Source: Curtobacterium aurantiacum
GTDB taxonomy: Bacteria > Actinomycetota > Actinomycetes > Actinomycetales > Microbacteriaceae
Length of the DNA: 64,000 nucleotides
Reading direction: 5' to 3'
Assembly (NCBI RefSeq): GCF_018598555.1
Contig: NZ_JAHEWN010000002.1
Location: forward strand, 62,001 to 126,000
Shown here: positions 1-7,550 of the stretch, one piece after another
Layout of the letters: the number at the start of each line of letters is the position of its first letter
How positions within the stretch are numbered: the first letter of the stretch is position 1
Program-made: the position numbers and the translations under genes
Notes under the pieces: generated by a model
What the model was told of the DNA's origin: nothing
Seen by the model: the letters and a program-made list of their open reading frames with translations, nothing else
Databases searched by the model: none

Positions 1-1046
1 CCGTCGTGTGGCTGACCGACGCGCTCGCCTCGCTGCTCCGCCGGTCGGCGGACGCCGGACGGACGGTCGTGCTCCGCACCGGACGTTCGGCGGCGATCAC
101 CCCGGCGCTCCGGCACGCACTCGGTGCGTACGGTGCCGCGTGGGCCGTCTCCGACTTCGACGGCACGCTGCGGGACGGCCGGACGGGCGTCGCCGCATCG
201 GGCATCGAGGACTTCGTGCACCGCGGCCCCGAGCTCGTGGGCACGCCGTCGCCCGAGCACCCGGTCTCGGCCGACTCGGTGCGTCAGATCAGCATCGACC
301 TGACCCTCCGCCACCACCCGGGCCGCGCGGTCGACATGGGGTCCGCCATCGAGGCGCTGTGCCACACCGTCGGCACCTGCCCGACCCGGTGGGGTACCGC
401 AGAACCACTCACCGTGCCGTGGGACCGCTGGGTCGTCACGCAGTACGCGAAGCACGAGGCGCCCGGCATCTCGACCTCGTACGCCGTCGGCGAGGGCTTC
501 TCCGCGACGATGACCGCGCACCTGGTGGGCGGAGTGGTCGTCGAGACCATGTCCGCCGTGCTCACCGTGCCCGAGGAGAACACCGATCCGGGCCTGGCCA
601 ACCGCATGTTCGACGCGGTGCAGCGGGTCGCCGACCAGGTCGTCCCCGTCTTCGGCGTCGTCATGCAGCGCCGCGGCGACGCCGACCACCTGGTGCGGGC
701 CGTCTCGCACGGCGAACCGTCACCGCTCGCCGTCGTCATCGGACCCGAGGCCGCCGGCTTCCTGGACCGCGACGGCGTCTGGCCTCCGCCGCGCACCACG
801 ACCGCAAGGTTCGCAGCCGGCACCGGCCCGTCGACCCGCCCGGGTTCCGACGCCGACGCCGACGGCGGGATGATCGTCCGCTTCGAGGACGGTTGGGAAG
901 CGCTCGAGGCGTTCCTCGACCGCATCGACGAGGACCGCTTCCTGCAGCTGGTCGGCGGCGCGCCGCTCGACCCCGCCCACGACGAGGGCACGCTCGACGG
1001 CCACGTCCGTGACGACCGGATGGTGGGCGGCCACGGTGCCGCGTGA
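1..1046 (+). CDS. DUF6177-like protein, 5'-truncated by window edge
   Basis: The reading frame is open from the first base and codes for about 346 residues after an in-frame GTG at position 6. That GTG begins MWLTDALASLL and is probably internal, so the true start lies upstream of the window. The sequence resembles actinobacterial DUF6177 proteins, which are usually encoded near type VII (ESX) secretion genes. No catalytic motif, signal peptide or membrane segment is visible, and the C-terminus is Asp/Gly-rich. It overlaps the next gene, suggesting co-transcription. A function in a secretion locus is inferred from family context only; none of the core ESX genes is in view. Confidence 0.6.
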   Translation, partial: VVWLTDALASLLRRSADAGRTVVLRTGRSAAITPALRHALGAYGAAWAVSDFDGTLRDGRTGVAASGIEDFVHRGPELVGTPSPEHPVSADSVRQISIDLTLRHHPGRAVDMGSAIEALCHTVGTCPTRWGTAEPLTVPWDRWVVTQYAKHEAPGISTSYAVGEGFSATMTAHLVGGVVVETMSAVLTVPEENTDPGLANRMFDAVQRVADQVVPVFGVVMQRRGDADHLVRAVSHGEPSPLAVVIGPEAAGFLDRDGVWPPPRTTTARFAAGTGPSTRPGSDADADGGMIVRFEDGWEALEAFLDRIDEDRFLQLVGGAPLDPAHDEGTLDGHVRDDRMVGGHGAA

Positions 1047-1383
1047 CGTCACCATCCTCTGCCGGCAGCCGGTGGAGGCGCGCGACGTCGCCGAGGCGCT
1101 CCTGCTGCACGACGAGACCTGGGGAGTCCGGGCACTCGACGACGGTCCGATGATGCAGGTCTGCCGTGACGCCACGCACCCCGTGATCACCGTGCTCGGC
1201 GTGCGCCGGGTGGACTCCTTCGACGAGGTCGAGCGGATCCTCCCGGACGCCCCGACCCTGGCGACGCCGCTGTGGTGGGTCGACACCGTCATCCCCGCCG
1301 GCCCGGACGGCGAGTCCGGGATCTCGGCCGCGCTCGAGGCCGCGATGGACCTCGACGCGGTCTGCATCGTCCACGGGGACTGA
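1036..1383 (+). CDS. small hypothetical protein, companion of the DUF6177 gene
   Basis: This encodes about 115 residues from GTG 1036 (VPRDVTILCRQPV). An in-frame GTG at 1009 would add nine residues and enlarge the overlap with the upstream gene from 11 to 38 nt. I do not recognise the family. The protein is soluble, mildly acidic and has no signal peptide or membrane segment. Tight overlap with the DUF6177 frame argues for translational coupling and a shared role. A short stem (1389-1416) follows directly, so this looks like the last gene of the unit. Confidence 0.55.
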   Translation: MPRDVTILCRQPVEARDVAEALLLHDETWGVRALDDGPMMQVCRDATHPVITVLGVRRVDSFDEVERILPDAPTLATPLWWVDTVIPAGPDGESGISAALEAAMDLDAVCIVHGD

Positions 1384-1388
1384 GCGCG

Positions 1389-1416
1389 GCCGCACTCACC
1401 CCGGGCCCGGTGCGGC
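1389..1416. terminator. possible hairpin terminator
   Basis: GCCGCAC (1389-1395) pairs with GTGCGGC (1410-1416) around a 14-nt GC-rich loop. It lies six bases after the stop of the preceding plus-strand gene and just beyond the end of the convergent minus-strand gene. There is no U-tract, as is common in high-GC actinobacteria. Confidence 0.35.
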
Positions 1417-1457
1417 TCAGTCCCGCTTGCCGGGCGCGGCTCAGTCCCGCTTGCTCA
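1410..1457. repeat. 24-bp tandem duplication at a gene 3' end
   Basis: Two adjacent 24-bp copies (1410-1433 and 1434-1457) share the core CGGCTCAGTCCCGCTTGC. The second copy contains the stop codon and last codons of the minus-strand CopD/CtaG gene; the first repeats them just past the stop. Confidence 0.7.
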
Positions 1458-3486
1458 TCGCTGCGAGGCGCTCGTTGTACGCCTTGAGGTCGGCGTCGCC
1501 GTCGCGCTCGGCCTTGCGGTCCAGGCGCTTCGCGTCGCGCTTGTCCGAACGCATCCAGTTCCGCACGACGAGCAGCGCCACGAACACCATCGGCAGCTCG
1601 GATGCACCCCAGGCGATGCCGCCACCGGTGTGCTGGTCGTCGAGCAGCGCGGCGTCGTTCGTCTGCCCGAGAGCGTGGAACCAGTCGACCGCGAACACCG
1701 ACTGCGACGTCATGACCGCGACGCCGAAGAACGCGTGGAACGCCAGGGTGGCCAGCAGGGTGATGATGAGCATCGGGTACGGCGGACGCTGCGGGCCCGG
1801 GTCGACCCCGACGAAGACCCAGAAGAACAGGTACCCGCTCAGGACGAAGTGGATGATCATCGCGACGTGCCACTCGTGCGACTGCATCGCGGCCTGGTAC
1901 GCCGGCGTGAAGTAGAACACCACGAGGGACCCGGCGAAGATGATCCCCGCGACGGCCGGCTTGCCGAGGAACTGCATCCAGCGGGAGTGCACGAAGAGCA
2001 TGAGCCACTCGCGGGCTCCGCGTGAGCCGTCGTTGCGGACGGGCAGGGTGCGGAGCGCGAGCAGCACCGGGCCGCCGAGCACGAGCGGCAGCGGGACGAA
2101 CATCATCAGCAGCATGTGCTGGAGCATGTGCGACGAGAAGTGGATCATGCCGTACACGGCAGGACCGGCCGACGTGGTCCAGATGAACAGGGCGCAGCCG
2201 ATCAGCCAGGCGATGGTGCGACCGACGGGCCAGGCGTCGCCGCGCTTCCTGAGCTTGCGCACCGCCAGCAGGTACCAGACGGCCCCGACGACGGCCAGGC
2301 CGAGCCACACCCAGTCGATGTGCCACTGGGTCAGGTAGGTCTGCGTGGTCTGTGCCGGCGGGAACGGGAACCCGATCAGGCCGGAGCGGGTGTCCTCGCC
2401 CGTCGCGGGGGTCTGCGGGATCGGCGGCTGCGAGCGGGACACGGCGACCGAGACACCGATGGCCACTGCCATGAACACGATCTCGGCCAGGGCGAACCGG
2501 GTGAACAGGCGGCGGTCGAGCGGCGCGCGGAGCAGCCCGGGCACGAGCTTCCGACGCTGCACGACACCGGCGATGCCCAGAAGCACGAGGATGAGCGCCT
2601 TGACGGTGATGAGCCAGCCGTACGTCGTCGTGAACAGGTCGAGCGGGCCGGTCAGACGCAGCGACGCGTTGACGATGCCGGAGAACGCCACGGCCCCGAA
2701 CGACCAGCCGGCGAGCGTCGAGTACCGGGCGATCACGCGGCCGGTCGCACCCTTGGTACGGGTGCGGAGCAGGACCACGGCGACCAGGCCGCCGGCCCAC
2801 ACGCACACCCCGACCAGGTGGATCGCGAGCGAGTTCACCGCGTTCGCGTGCTCGAGCGACCCGGCAGCGTGGCCGGACAACGCCAGCGGGAGCAGGGCGA
2901 ACAGGCCGATCACGGTGGCGAACGCCAGGGACGTGACCCGGGTGGCGAAGGCGGCGATCACCGTGGCGACCAGGATCGCGACGGCGGACACGACGAGGGC
3001 CTGGCCGATCTCGACCTGGAACGCGAAGAGCATGAAGTTGCGCGCGAACACCGGGCTGGTGAGCGGGACGCCCAGGGTGTTCGCGCCGGTCAGCACGATG
3101 CTCACCGCGGCCGCCAGGAACCAGACGGCACCGGTCGCTGCGGCCCACCGGGTGGCCCGGTGCTGCACGCTCGACAGGGCGCCGTGGTCCTTCTTCTGCG
3201 CGGGCAGCGCGAAGGCCGCGACGATGAGGAGCCCGACGGTGAGTGCCGCCATCGTGTCGTGCACGACGCGGGCGATCGGCAGGCCGTACTCGACGACCTC
3301 GCCGGCGGACACCAGCTGCTGACTGGCGCTGAAGGCACCGGTGATCGTCAGCCCGAGGATCGAGCACGCGACGGCGAGCGGGATCGCGATGACGAGGACC
3401 GTCGCGACCGTGGACGAGCGCCCGGTGGTGGGGGCGGCGTCCGGCGCTGACCCGGTGGGCTGGGTTTCGGGTGACGTGACGGTCAT
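1441..3486 (-). CDS. CopD/CtaG fusion-type membrane protein (copper handling, cytochrome oxidase assembly)
   Basis: This 681-residue polytopic membrane protein has an N-terminal half with CopD-like helices (copper resistance D family) and a C-terminal half typical of caa3-type oxidase assembly factor CtaG, with His-rich helices (HFSSHMLQHMLL). Actinobacterial fusions of these two domains are common and are thought to deliver copper at the membrane; the exact metal step is inferred. The start ATG at 3486 begins MTVTSPETQP, ahead of a short low-complexity cytosolic segment and the first helix. The C-terminal about 40 residues are charged and end MSKRD. It converges on the upstream small gene, and its stop codon lies in a 24-bp tandem duplication. 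Confidence 0.85.
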   Translation of the reverse strand: MTVTSPETQPTGSAPDAAPTTGRSSTVATVLVIAIPLAVACSILGLTITGAFSASQQLVSAGEVVEYGLPIARVVHDTMAALTVGLLIVAAFALPAQKKDHGALSSVQHRATRWAAATGAVWFLAAAVSIVLTGANTLGVPLTSPVFARNFMLFAFQVEIGQALVVSAVAILVATVIAAFATRVTSLAFATVIGLFALLPLALSGHAAGSLEHANAVNSLAIHLVGVCVWAGGLVAVVLLRTRTKGATGRVIARYSTLAGWSFGAVAFSGIVNASLRLTGPLDLFTTTYGWLITVKALILVLLGIAGVVQRRKLVPGLLRAPLDRRLFTRFALAEIVFMAVAIGVSVAVSRSQPPIPQTPATGEDTRSGLIGFPFPPAQTTQTYLTQWHIDWVWLGLAVVGAVWYLLAVRKLRKRGDAWPVGRTIAWLIGCALFIWTTSAGPAVYGMIHFSSHMLQHMLLMMFVPLPLVLGGPVLLALRTLPVRNDGSRGAREWLMLFVHSRWMQFLGKPAVAGIIFAGSLVVFYFTPAYQAAMQSHEWHVAMIIHFVLSGYLFFWVFVGVDPGPQRPPYPMLIITLLATLAFHAFFGVAVMTSQSVFAVDWFHALGQTNDAALLDDQHTGGGIAWGASELPMVFVALLVVRNWMRSDKRDAKRLDRKAERDGDADLKAYNERLAAMSKRD

Positions 3487-3538
3487 GACCGTCCAATGGT
3501 AGGCGCGTCGGCTGGCAACCGGCCCCTCGGATGCGCGC

Positions 3539-4630
3539 TCAGACCCGCCGTTCCCAGATGCCCTCGCAGCCGACGCCGACGAACCCGACGGCCTCGTTCA
3601 CGTCGAGCATGTGGCGGTTCTCCTCCGCGTTGAACGTGATGATCGAGGGGCGCCCCGGGAACCGTCGCTCGAGCTCCTGGATCCCGACGACCTTGAGCAG
3701 CCAGCCGAGCCGGTGCCCACGGTGTTCGCGCAGCACCAGGGTGTCCCACTGCTGTGCCGGACGAGCGGGGTCGTTCGGCACCGACAGCTGCGTGAAACCG
3801 GCCAGGGCGGTGCTGGGCACGTGCTCGACGGCCACGGTCAGCAGGGCGCGCGGGGCCGTGGCGAGTTCGTCCTCGTGCTCCCGGAGGCGTTCGGCGGTCC
3901 AGACGTCCTCGGGCTCCTCCATGTCCCCGGCGGGTGCGTCGGTGCTCATCCGGGTCTCGAGCAGCGCGATGCCGTCCAGCCACTGTTCCGGGGTACGCCC
4001 GGTCCAGGCGTGCACGCGGTACTGGTGACCAGCGGCGGCGGACGCCCGGTCGTGCAGGCCGCCCACCACGGACGCGTCGGCGGGCAGCGGGAGCCGGCTG
4101 ATCCGGTTCACCTGGCCGAAGTGCCAGCCGCGAGCGGTCAGGAAGCGCACCCCGGCCTCGTCCTCGGGGACTGCGCCGAACCCCGTCGGGGCCTGCACGT
4201 ACCCGGGTCCCGAGGCGGGGCCGACCTGCCGTGAGACGGCGTAGGTCTTCCACTGCGTCCGGCCGTCCGCACGGGCCATCGCCTCGAGGTGGTCGGCGAG
4301 CAGCGTCCCGACGCCACGGCGCTGGTGCTCGGGGGCGACGCCGACCGACATCCAGCAGTTCGTGGTGCCCGGCTCCTGCTTGGTGTCGTAGGAGCCCGCA
4401 CCCACCACGGTGCCGTGCTCGTCCCGCGCGACGACGAGCCGGCTCGGGGCACCCGGCTCGCGGCACAGCGGCAGGTACTCCTCCGGGGTCCAAGCGAGCT
4501 CGCGCAGCCCGTGCACGGCGGCCTCGGCCCCGTCGGACACGGCGAGCCACGCGGCGAAGGTCGCCACCGTCACGGGGTCGTCATCCATGGTGGCGGGGAC
4601 CGTGATCTCGTCGACGGTGTACGTGGTCAT
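3539..4630 (-). CDS. GNAT-family N-acetyltransferase with two GNAT domains
   Basis: The protein has 363 residues from ATG 4630 (MTTYTVDEI). I prefer this to a longer frame because GGAG sits about 6 nt upstream. Two acetyl-CoA-binding signatures are visible: PEHQRRGVGTLLADHL near residue 110 and LREHRGHRLGWLLKV near residue 310, each fitting the R/Q-x-x-G-x-G/A pattern. Tandem-GNAT proteins of this size are common in actinobacteria, where the N-terminal domain may be degenerate. The substrate cannot be read from sequence. It stands alone, divergent from dcd with about 80 bp between. Confidence 0.85.
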   Translation of the reverse strand: MTTYTVDEITVPATMDDDPVTVATFAAWLAVSDGAEAAVHGLRELAWTPEEYLPLCREPGAPSRLVVARDEHGTVVGAGSYDTKQEPGTTNCWMSVGVAPEHQRRGVGTLLADHLEAMARADGRTQWKTYAVSRQVGPASGPGYVQAPTGFGAVPEDEAGVRFLTARGWHFGQVNRISRLPLPADASVVGGLHDRASAAAGHQYRVHAWTGRTPEQWLDGIALLETRMSTDAPAGDMEEPEDVWTAERLREHEDELATAPRALLTVAVEHVPSTALAGFTQLSVPNDPARPAQQWDTLVLREHRGHRLGWLLKVVGIQELERRFPGRPSIITFNAEENRHMLDVNEAVGFVGVGCEGIWERRV

Positions 4631-4701
4631 GGCTGCTCCGAACGCCGCCCGCCCGGGTGGTGGGCAGCCTGGCAGCATACCGGCGTCGCGACGGCTGCCG
4701 C

Positions 4702-4707
4702 TAGGCT
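4702..4707 (+). promoter_or_regulatory. -10 box of leaderless dcd
   Basis: TAGGCT lies 6 nt before the GTG start of dcd and there is no ribosome-binding site. The spacing puts transcription start at or next to the start codon, so dcd mRNA is probably leaderless. Confidence 0.5.
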
Positions 4708-4713
4708 TCGTGC

Positions 4714-5301
4714 GTGCTGCTCTCCGACCGCGACATCACCGCCCAGCTCGCCGAAGGCCGGATCGGCCTCGACCCGTACGACGCCTCGCTCGTGCAGCCG
4801 TCGAGCATCGACGTCCGGCTCGACAAGTTCTTCCGGCTGTTCGACAACCACAAGTACCCGCACATCGACCCGGCGGTGGACCAGCCCGACCTGACCCGCC
4901 TGGTCGAGACCGACCCGGACGAGGCGTTCGTGCTGCACCCGGGCGAGTTCGTCCTCGGCTCCACGTTCGAGGTCGTGACGCTGCCCGACGACATCGCCGC
5001 GCGACTCGAGGGCAAGAGCTCGCTCGGTCGCCTCGGGCTGCTGACGCACTCGACCGCCGGGTTCATCGACCCGGGGTTCTCGGGGCACGTGACCCTCGAG
5101 CTGTCGAACGTCGCGACCCTGCCGATCAAGCTCTGGCCGGGGATGAAGATCGGCCAGCTCTGCTTCTTCCAGCTGTCGAGCCCGGCCGAGAAGCCCTACG
5201 GCTCGGCCGAGTACCAGTCGCGCTACCAGGGGCAGCGTGGACCGACCGCGTCCCGCTCGGCCCAGAACTTCCACCGCGCGGACGTCTCCGGGCGCCACTG
5301 A
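4714..5301 (+). CDS. dcd: dCTP deaminase (probably dUMP-forming, bifunctional)
   Basis: This 195-residue enzyme converts dCTP to dUTP, and in the actinobacterial bifunctional form on to dUMP, supplying dTMP synthesis. The start is GTG 4714 ([12 protein letters not shown]). The signature block around residues 100-135 contains [18 protein letters not shown] followed by [14 protein letters not shown], where the Glu is the catalytic base; this is nearly identical to mycobacterial Dcd-Dut. Length is normal for the family and the protein acts as a soluble trimer. It is transcribed alone, upstream of the XRE-nucleotidyltransferase gene. Confidence 0.95.
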   Translation: MLLSDRDITAQLAEGRIGLDPYDASLVQPSSIDVRLDKFFRLFDNHKYPHIDPAVDQPDLTRLVETDPDEAFVLHPGEFVLGSTFEVVTLPDDIAARLEGKSSLGRLGLLTHSTAGFIDPGFSGHVTLELSNVATLPIKLWPGMKIGQLCFFQLSSPAEKPYGSAEYQSRYQGQRGPTASRSAQNFHRADVSGRH

Positions 5302-5334
5302 GCCTGCGCCGCTCCGGCGCGGACGAAATGTTGC

Positions 5335-5356
5335 ATGCTGTGTATCGTTGCAGCAT
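5335..5356. promoter_or_regulatory. inverted repeat over -10 and start codon (candidate autoregulatory operator)
   Basis: ATGCTG (5335-5340) and CAGCAT (5351-5356) form a perfect inverted repeat with a 10-bp spacer. TATCGT (5343-5348), a plausible -10 box 6 nt before ATG 5355, sits inside it, and the right arm overlaps the start codon. Binding by the XRE domain encoded immediately downstream would block transcription; this is inferred. Confidence 0.45.
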
Positions 5357-5870
5357 GTCCGCTGATCTCCCACGGTCCGCTCCGCCACTGTCGGCAGCAC
5401 TGCTCATCCGCGACGCCCGCGAACGTGCCGAACTGACCCAGGTCCAGCTCGCCCGGCGTGCGGGTGTGACGCAGAGCGTCATCAGCACCTACGAGAACGG
5501 TCGGCGGGAGCCCTCCCTCGCCGCGCTGCAGCGCATGCTCCGCGCCGCGGGCTTCACGACCACGATCGACCTGCAGCCGGTGCAGGAGCCGCCGCCGCTC
5601 CGTGACCGCGTCGCGGGCCACCGGCAGGACCTCGTCGCGATCGTCGAACGGTTCGGTGGGCGGAACCCCCGCCTCTTCGGCAGCGTCGCCCGGGGCGAGG
5701 ACGGTCCGGGCAGCGACGTCGACCTGATGATCGACGTCGACCCGGGGCTCGGCATCTTCGCGTTGATGCGGATCCAGGACGCCGCCGAGCGGCTGCTCGA
5801 GGTGCGGGTGGACGTGGTCGACGCGGCCGGCATGAGCGACGCCGTCGTCCGGACAGCGGTGCCCCTGTGA
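5355..5870 (+). CDS. XRE helix-turn-helix / MNT nucleotidyltransferase fusion (HEPN-MNT antitoxin type)
   Basis: This 171-residue protein begins at ATG 5355 (MSADLPRSAPPL), the start favoured by the leaderless -10 box; an ATG at 5328 is also in frame. Residues about 15-70 are an XRE-type HTH (AELTQVQLARRAGVTQSVIS). Residues about 85-165 are a minimal nucleotidyltransferase with an intact GS-x10-DxD motif (GSVARGEDGPGSDVDL). In HEPN-MNT modules the MNT protein neutralises its HEPN partner by AMPylating a tyrosine. The fused HTH suggests that it also represses its own promoter. Its TGA overlaps the GTG of the HEPN gene by 4 nt. Confidence 0.85.
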   Translation: MSADLPRSAPPLSAALLIRDARERAELTQVQLARRAGVTQSVISTYENGRREPSLAALQRMLRAAGFTTTIDLQPVQEPPPLRDRVAGHRQDLVAIVERFGGRNPRLFGSVARGEDGPGSDVDLMIDVDPGLGIFALMRIQDAAERLLEVRVDVVDAAGMSDAVVRTAVPL

Positions 5871-6208
5871 TCCCGGTCGCCGGTCGCGACGTCCGGGACC
5901 GCCTCGACGACGTCATCGACGCCTGCGAGGCGATCCGGCGCTACGTCGACGACGACCGACTGCCCGAGGACCTGGTGCACGACGCGGTCCGGATGCGCCT
6001 GGTCGAGATCGGCGAGGCCGTCCGCGTGCTCCCCGCGGCGGTGACCGCGGTCGAACCCAGCATCCCGTGGTCGCGGGTGTCCGACCTGGGGGAGCGGCTC
6101 ACCCGCCGCTACTTCGACACGACCCGCGCGCTGGTGTTCGGGACGGCACGGACCGACGTCCCGCACCTCGCCGCCGCGGCTCGGCGGCTGCGCGCAGCCC
6201 ACCCCTGA
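5867..6208 (+). CDS. HEPN-domain (DUF86/HepT-like) protein lacking the catalytic R-x4-H
   Basis: This 113-residue helical protein is translationally coupled (GTGA overlap) to the XRE-MNT gene. Its C-terminus aligns without gaps to the HepT active-site region. The usual W-x7-R-N-x3-H-x-Y-F becomes WSRVSDLGERLTRRYF, so the catalytic Arg-Asn is Gly-Glu and the His is Arg. The following Tyr, which is the AMPylation target in MntA-HepT, is kept. A working RNase toxin is therefore unlikely. It may be a decayed toxin or a non-catalytic partner of the MNT enzyme. Size and gene order are otherwise typical. Confidence 0.8.
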   Translation: MIPVAGRDVRDRLDDVIDACEAIRRYVDDDRLPEDLVHDAVRMRLVEIGEAVRVLPAAVTAVEPSIPWSRVSDLGERLTRRYFDTTRALVFGTARTDVPHLAAAARRLRAAHP

Positions 6209-6262
6209 CCACCGGCTCCGGCGGACCGGGCGCGATCGCGCGAACTGGCCGGACCACGCGTC

Positions 6263-6305
6263 GGACGGGAGGCACGGATCGCCACGTGCACCGCGCCTCC
6301 CGTCC
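6263..6305. terminator. hairpin of the GACGGGAGGC family, 3' of the HEPN gene
   Basis: GGACGGGAGGC (6263-6273) pairs perfectly with GCCTCCCGTCC (6295-6305) over a 21-nt loop. It lies 55 bp after the HEPN stop on the plus strand. The same stem sequence recurs at several other gene ends in the window. Confidence 0.6.
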
Positions 6306-6332
6306 GCCCGGGGCCGGCCACCGGACGACGCA

Positions 6333-6370
6333 GGACGGCCCCGTCTCGCCGAGGCGAGACGGGGCCGTCC
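6333..6370. terminator. strong terminator hairpin downstream of the ChvE-type gene
   Basis: A perfect 18-bp inverted repeat (6333-6350 with 6353-6370, central core GACGGCCCCGTCTCGCC) has almost no loop. It sits 16 bp past the stop of the minus-strand solute-binding gene and between convergent units, so it can serve both strands. Confidence 0.75.
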
Positions 6371-6385
6371 GTGGTGCTGGGGAGA

Positions 6386-7489
6386 TCAGCCCTTCTTGGC
6401 GAGCTCCTCGAGGGTGTCGTTGCCCTTGTAGGCATCGACGGCGTTGTCCTTGGTGACGAGGACCGGTGCGAGCTCGATCGCGGGGACCGTCTTCACGCCG
6501 TTGTAGTTGTTCGTCTTGTCCATCTTGGTCTCGGGCTTGTCGCCCTTCGACAGGGTGGAGACGAGGTCGACGGCAGCCTGGGCTTCCTTCGTGGTGTCCT
6601 TGAAGATCGTCGAGTACTGCGTGCCCTGCATGATGAGCGGGATCGACGCGGTCTCCGAGTCCTGCCCGGTCACGACGGGGTTCTCCTTGCCGGCGGCCTT
6701 GGTCGCGGTGAGGATCGCACGGGCGAGGGTGTCGTTCGGCGACAGGACGCCGTCGAGCTCGGTGTCACCCGTGTAGTACTGCGCGAGCAGGTCGGTCATG
6801 CGCGACTGGGCCTTCTGCGCGAGCCAGCCCTGCGTGACGGCCTTCTGGAACGTGGTCTGACCGGAGACGACCTTGATGGTGCCGTCGTCGATCTTCGGCT
6901 GGAGGACGTCCATCGCACCGTTGAAGAACACGGTGGCGTTGGCGTCGTCCGGCGAACCGGCGAAGAGCTCGACGTTGTACGGCTTGTCGCCCTTCTTCTC
7001 CTCGAGGCCCTGGAGCAGCGCCTCGGCCTGGAGCTGGCCGACCTTGAAGTTGTTGAACGCCACGTAGTAGTCGACGTTCTTCGTGTTCAGGATGTTGCGG
7101 TCCCAGGCGATGACGACGGCGCCGCGGTCCTTGGCGGACTTGACCTGCGCGGTCAGCTGCGAACCGTCGGCGGCACCGATGATGACGGCCTTGGCGCCCT
7201 TGGTGATCATGCCCGAGATCTGCGACTGCTGGTCCGGGACCGGGTTGCCGGCGTTGGCGTACTGGATGTCGGCCTTGAAGCCGGCGTCCTCGATCGACTT
7301 CTTGAACGCGGCACCCGCGAGGACCCAGTTCTGCGAGGTCTTGGCCGGCAGGGCGACGCCGATGAGGTCGCCCTTCTTGATGGTGCTGGTGCTGCCGGCG
7401 TCGTCGGACGAGCCGCGGGCCGAGCAACCGCTGAGGGCGAGGCCCGCGATGAGCGCCAGGCTGAGGCCGGCGACGATCTTCTTGCGCAT
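6386..7489 (-). CDS. chvE: multiple-monosaccharide ABC transporter, substrate-binding lipoprotein (ChvE-like)
   Basis: The 367-residue precursor has a lipoprotein signal peptide (MRKKIVAGLSLALIAGLALSGC, lipobox LSGC, lipidated Cys near residue 22), a Ser/Thr/Asp linker, and a two-lobed periplasmic-binding-protein-4 fold (sugar-binding, RbsB/ChvE type). The homology is to ChvE/MmsE-type binding proteins for aldoses such as arabinose, galactose, xylose or glucose; the precise ligand is not readable. It is the last gene of the gguA-gguB-chvE operon, 61 bp after gguB, and ends in a strong terminator. In many bacteria the binding protein comes first, so the order here is reversed. Confidence 0.88.
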   Translation of the reverse strand: MRKKIVAGLSLALIAGLALSGCSARGSSDDAGSTSTIKKGDLIGVALPAKTSQNWVLAGAAFKKSIEDAGFKADIQYANAGNPVPDQQSQISGMITKGAKAVIIGAADGSQLTAQVKSAKDRGAVVIAWDRNILNTKNVDYYVAFNNFKVGQLQAEALLQGLEEKKGDKPYNVELFAGSPDDANATVFFNGAMDVLQPKIDDGTIKVVSGQTTFQKAVTQGWLAQKAQSRMTDLLAQYYTGDTELDGVLSPNDTLARAILTATKAAGKENPVVTGQDSETASIPLIMQGTQYSTIFKDTTKEAQAAVDLVSTLSKGDKPETKMDKTNNYNGVKTVPAIELAPVLVTKDNAVDAYKGNDTLEELAKKG

Positions 7490-7550
7490 GTGAGTGCTTT
7501 CTCTTCGTTGAGGAGGTGTGGGGCCGGGGCCCCGGTGTGGGGAGTTGGGA

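Noticed and set aside
2116-3450. 444-residue open frame antisense to the CopD/CtaG gene
   Set aside because: Highly charged Gly/Arg/Asp composition typical of the antisense of a GC-rich membrane protein; no start signal and no domain.
4410-5870. single 486-residue protein ending in the XRE-MNT sequence
   Set aside because: The first about 315 residues are out of frame with dcd or antisense to the GNAT gene; the leaderless ATG at 5355 explains the real protein.
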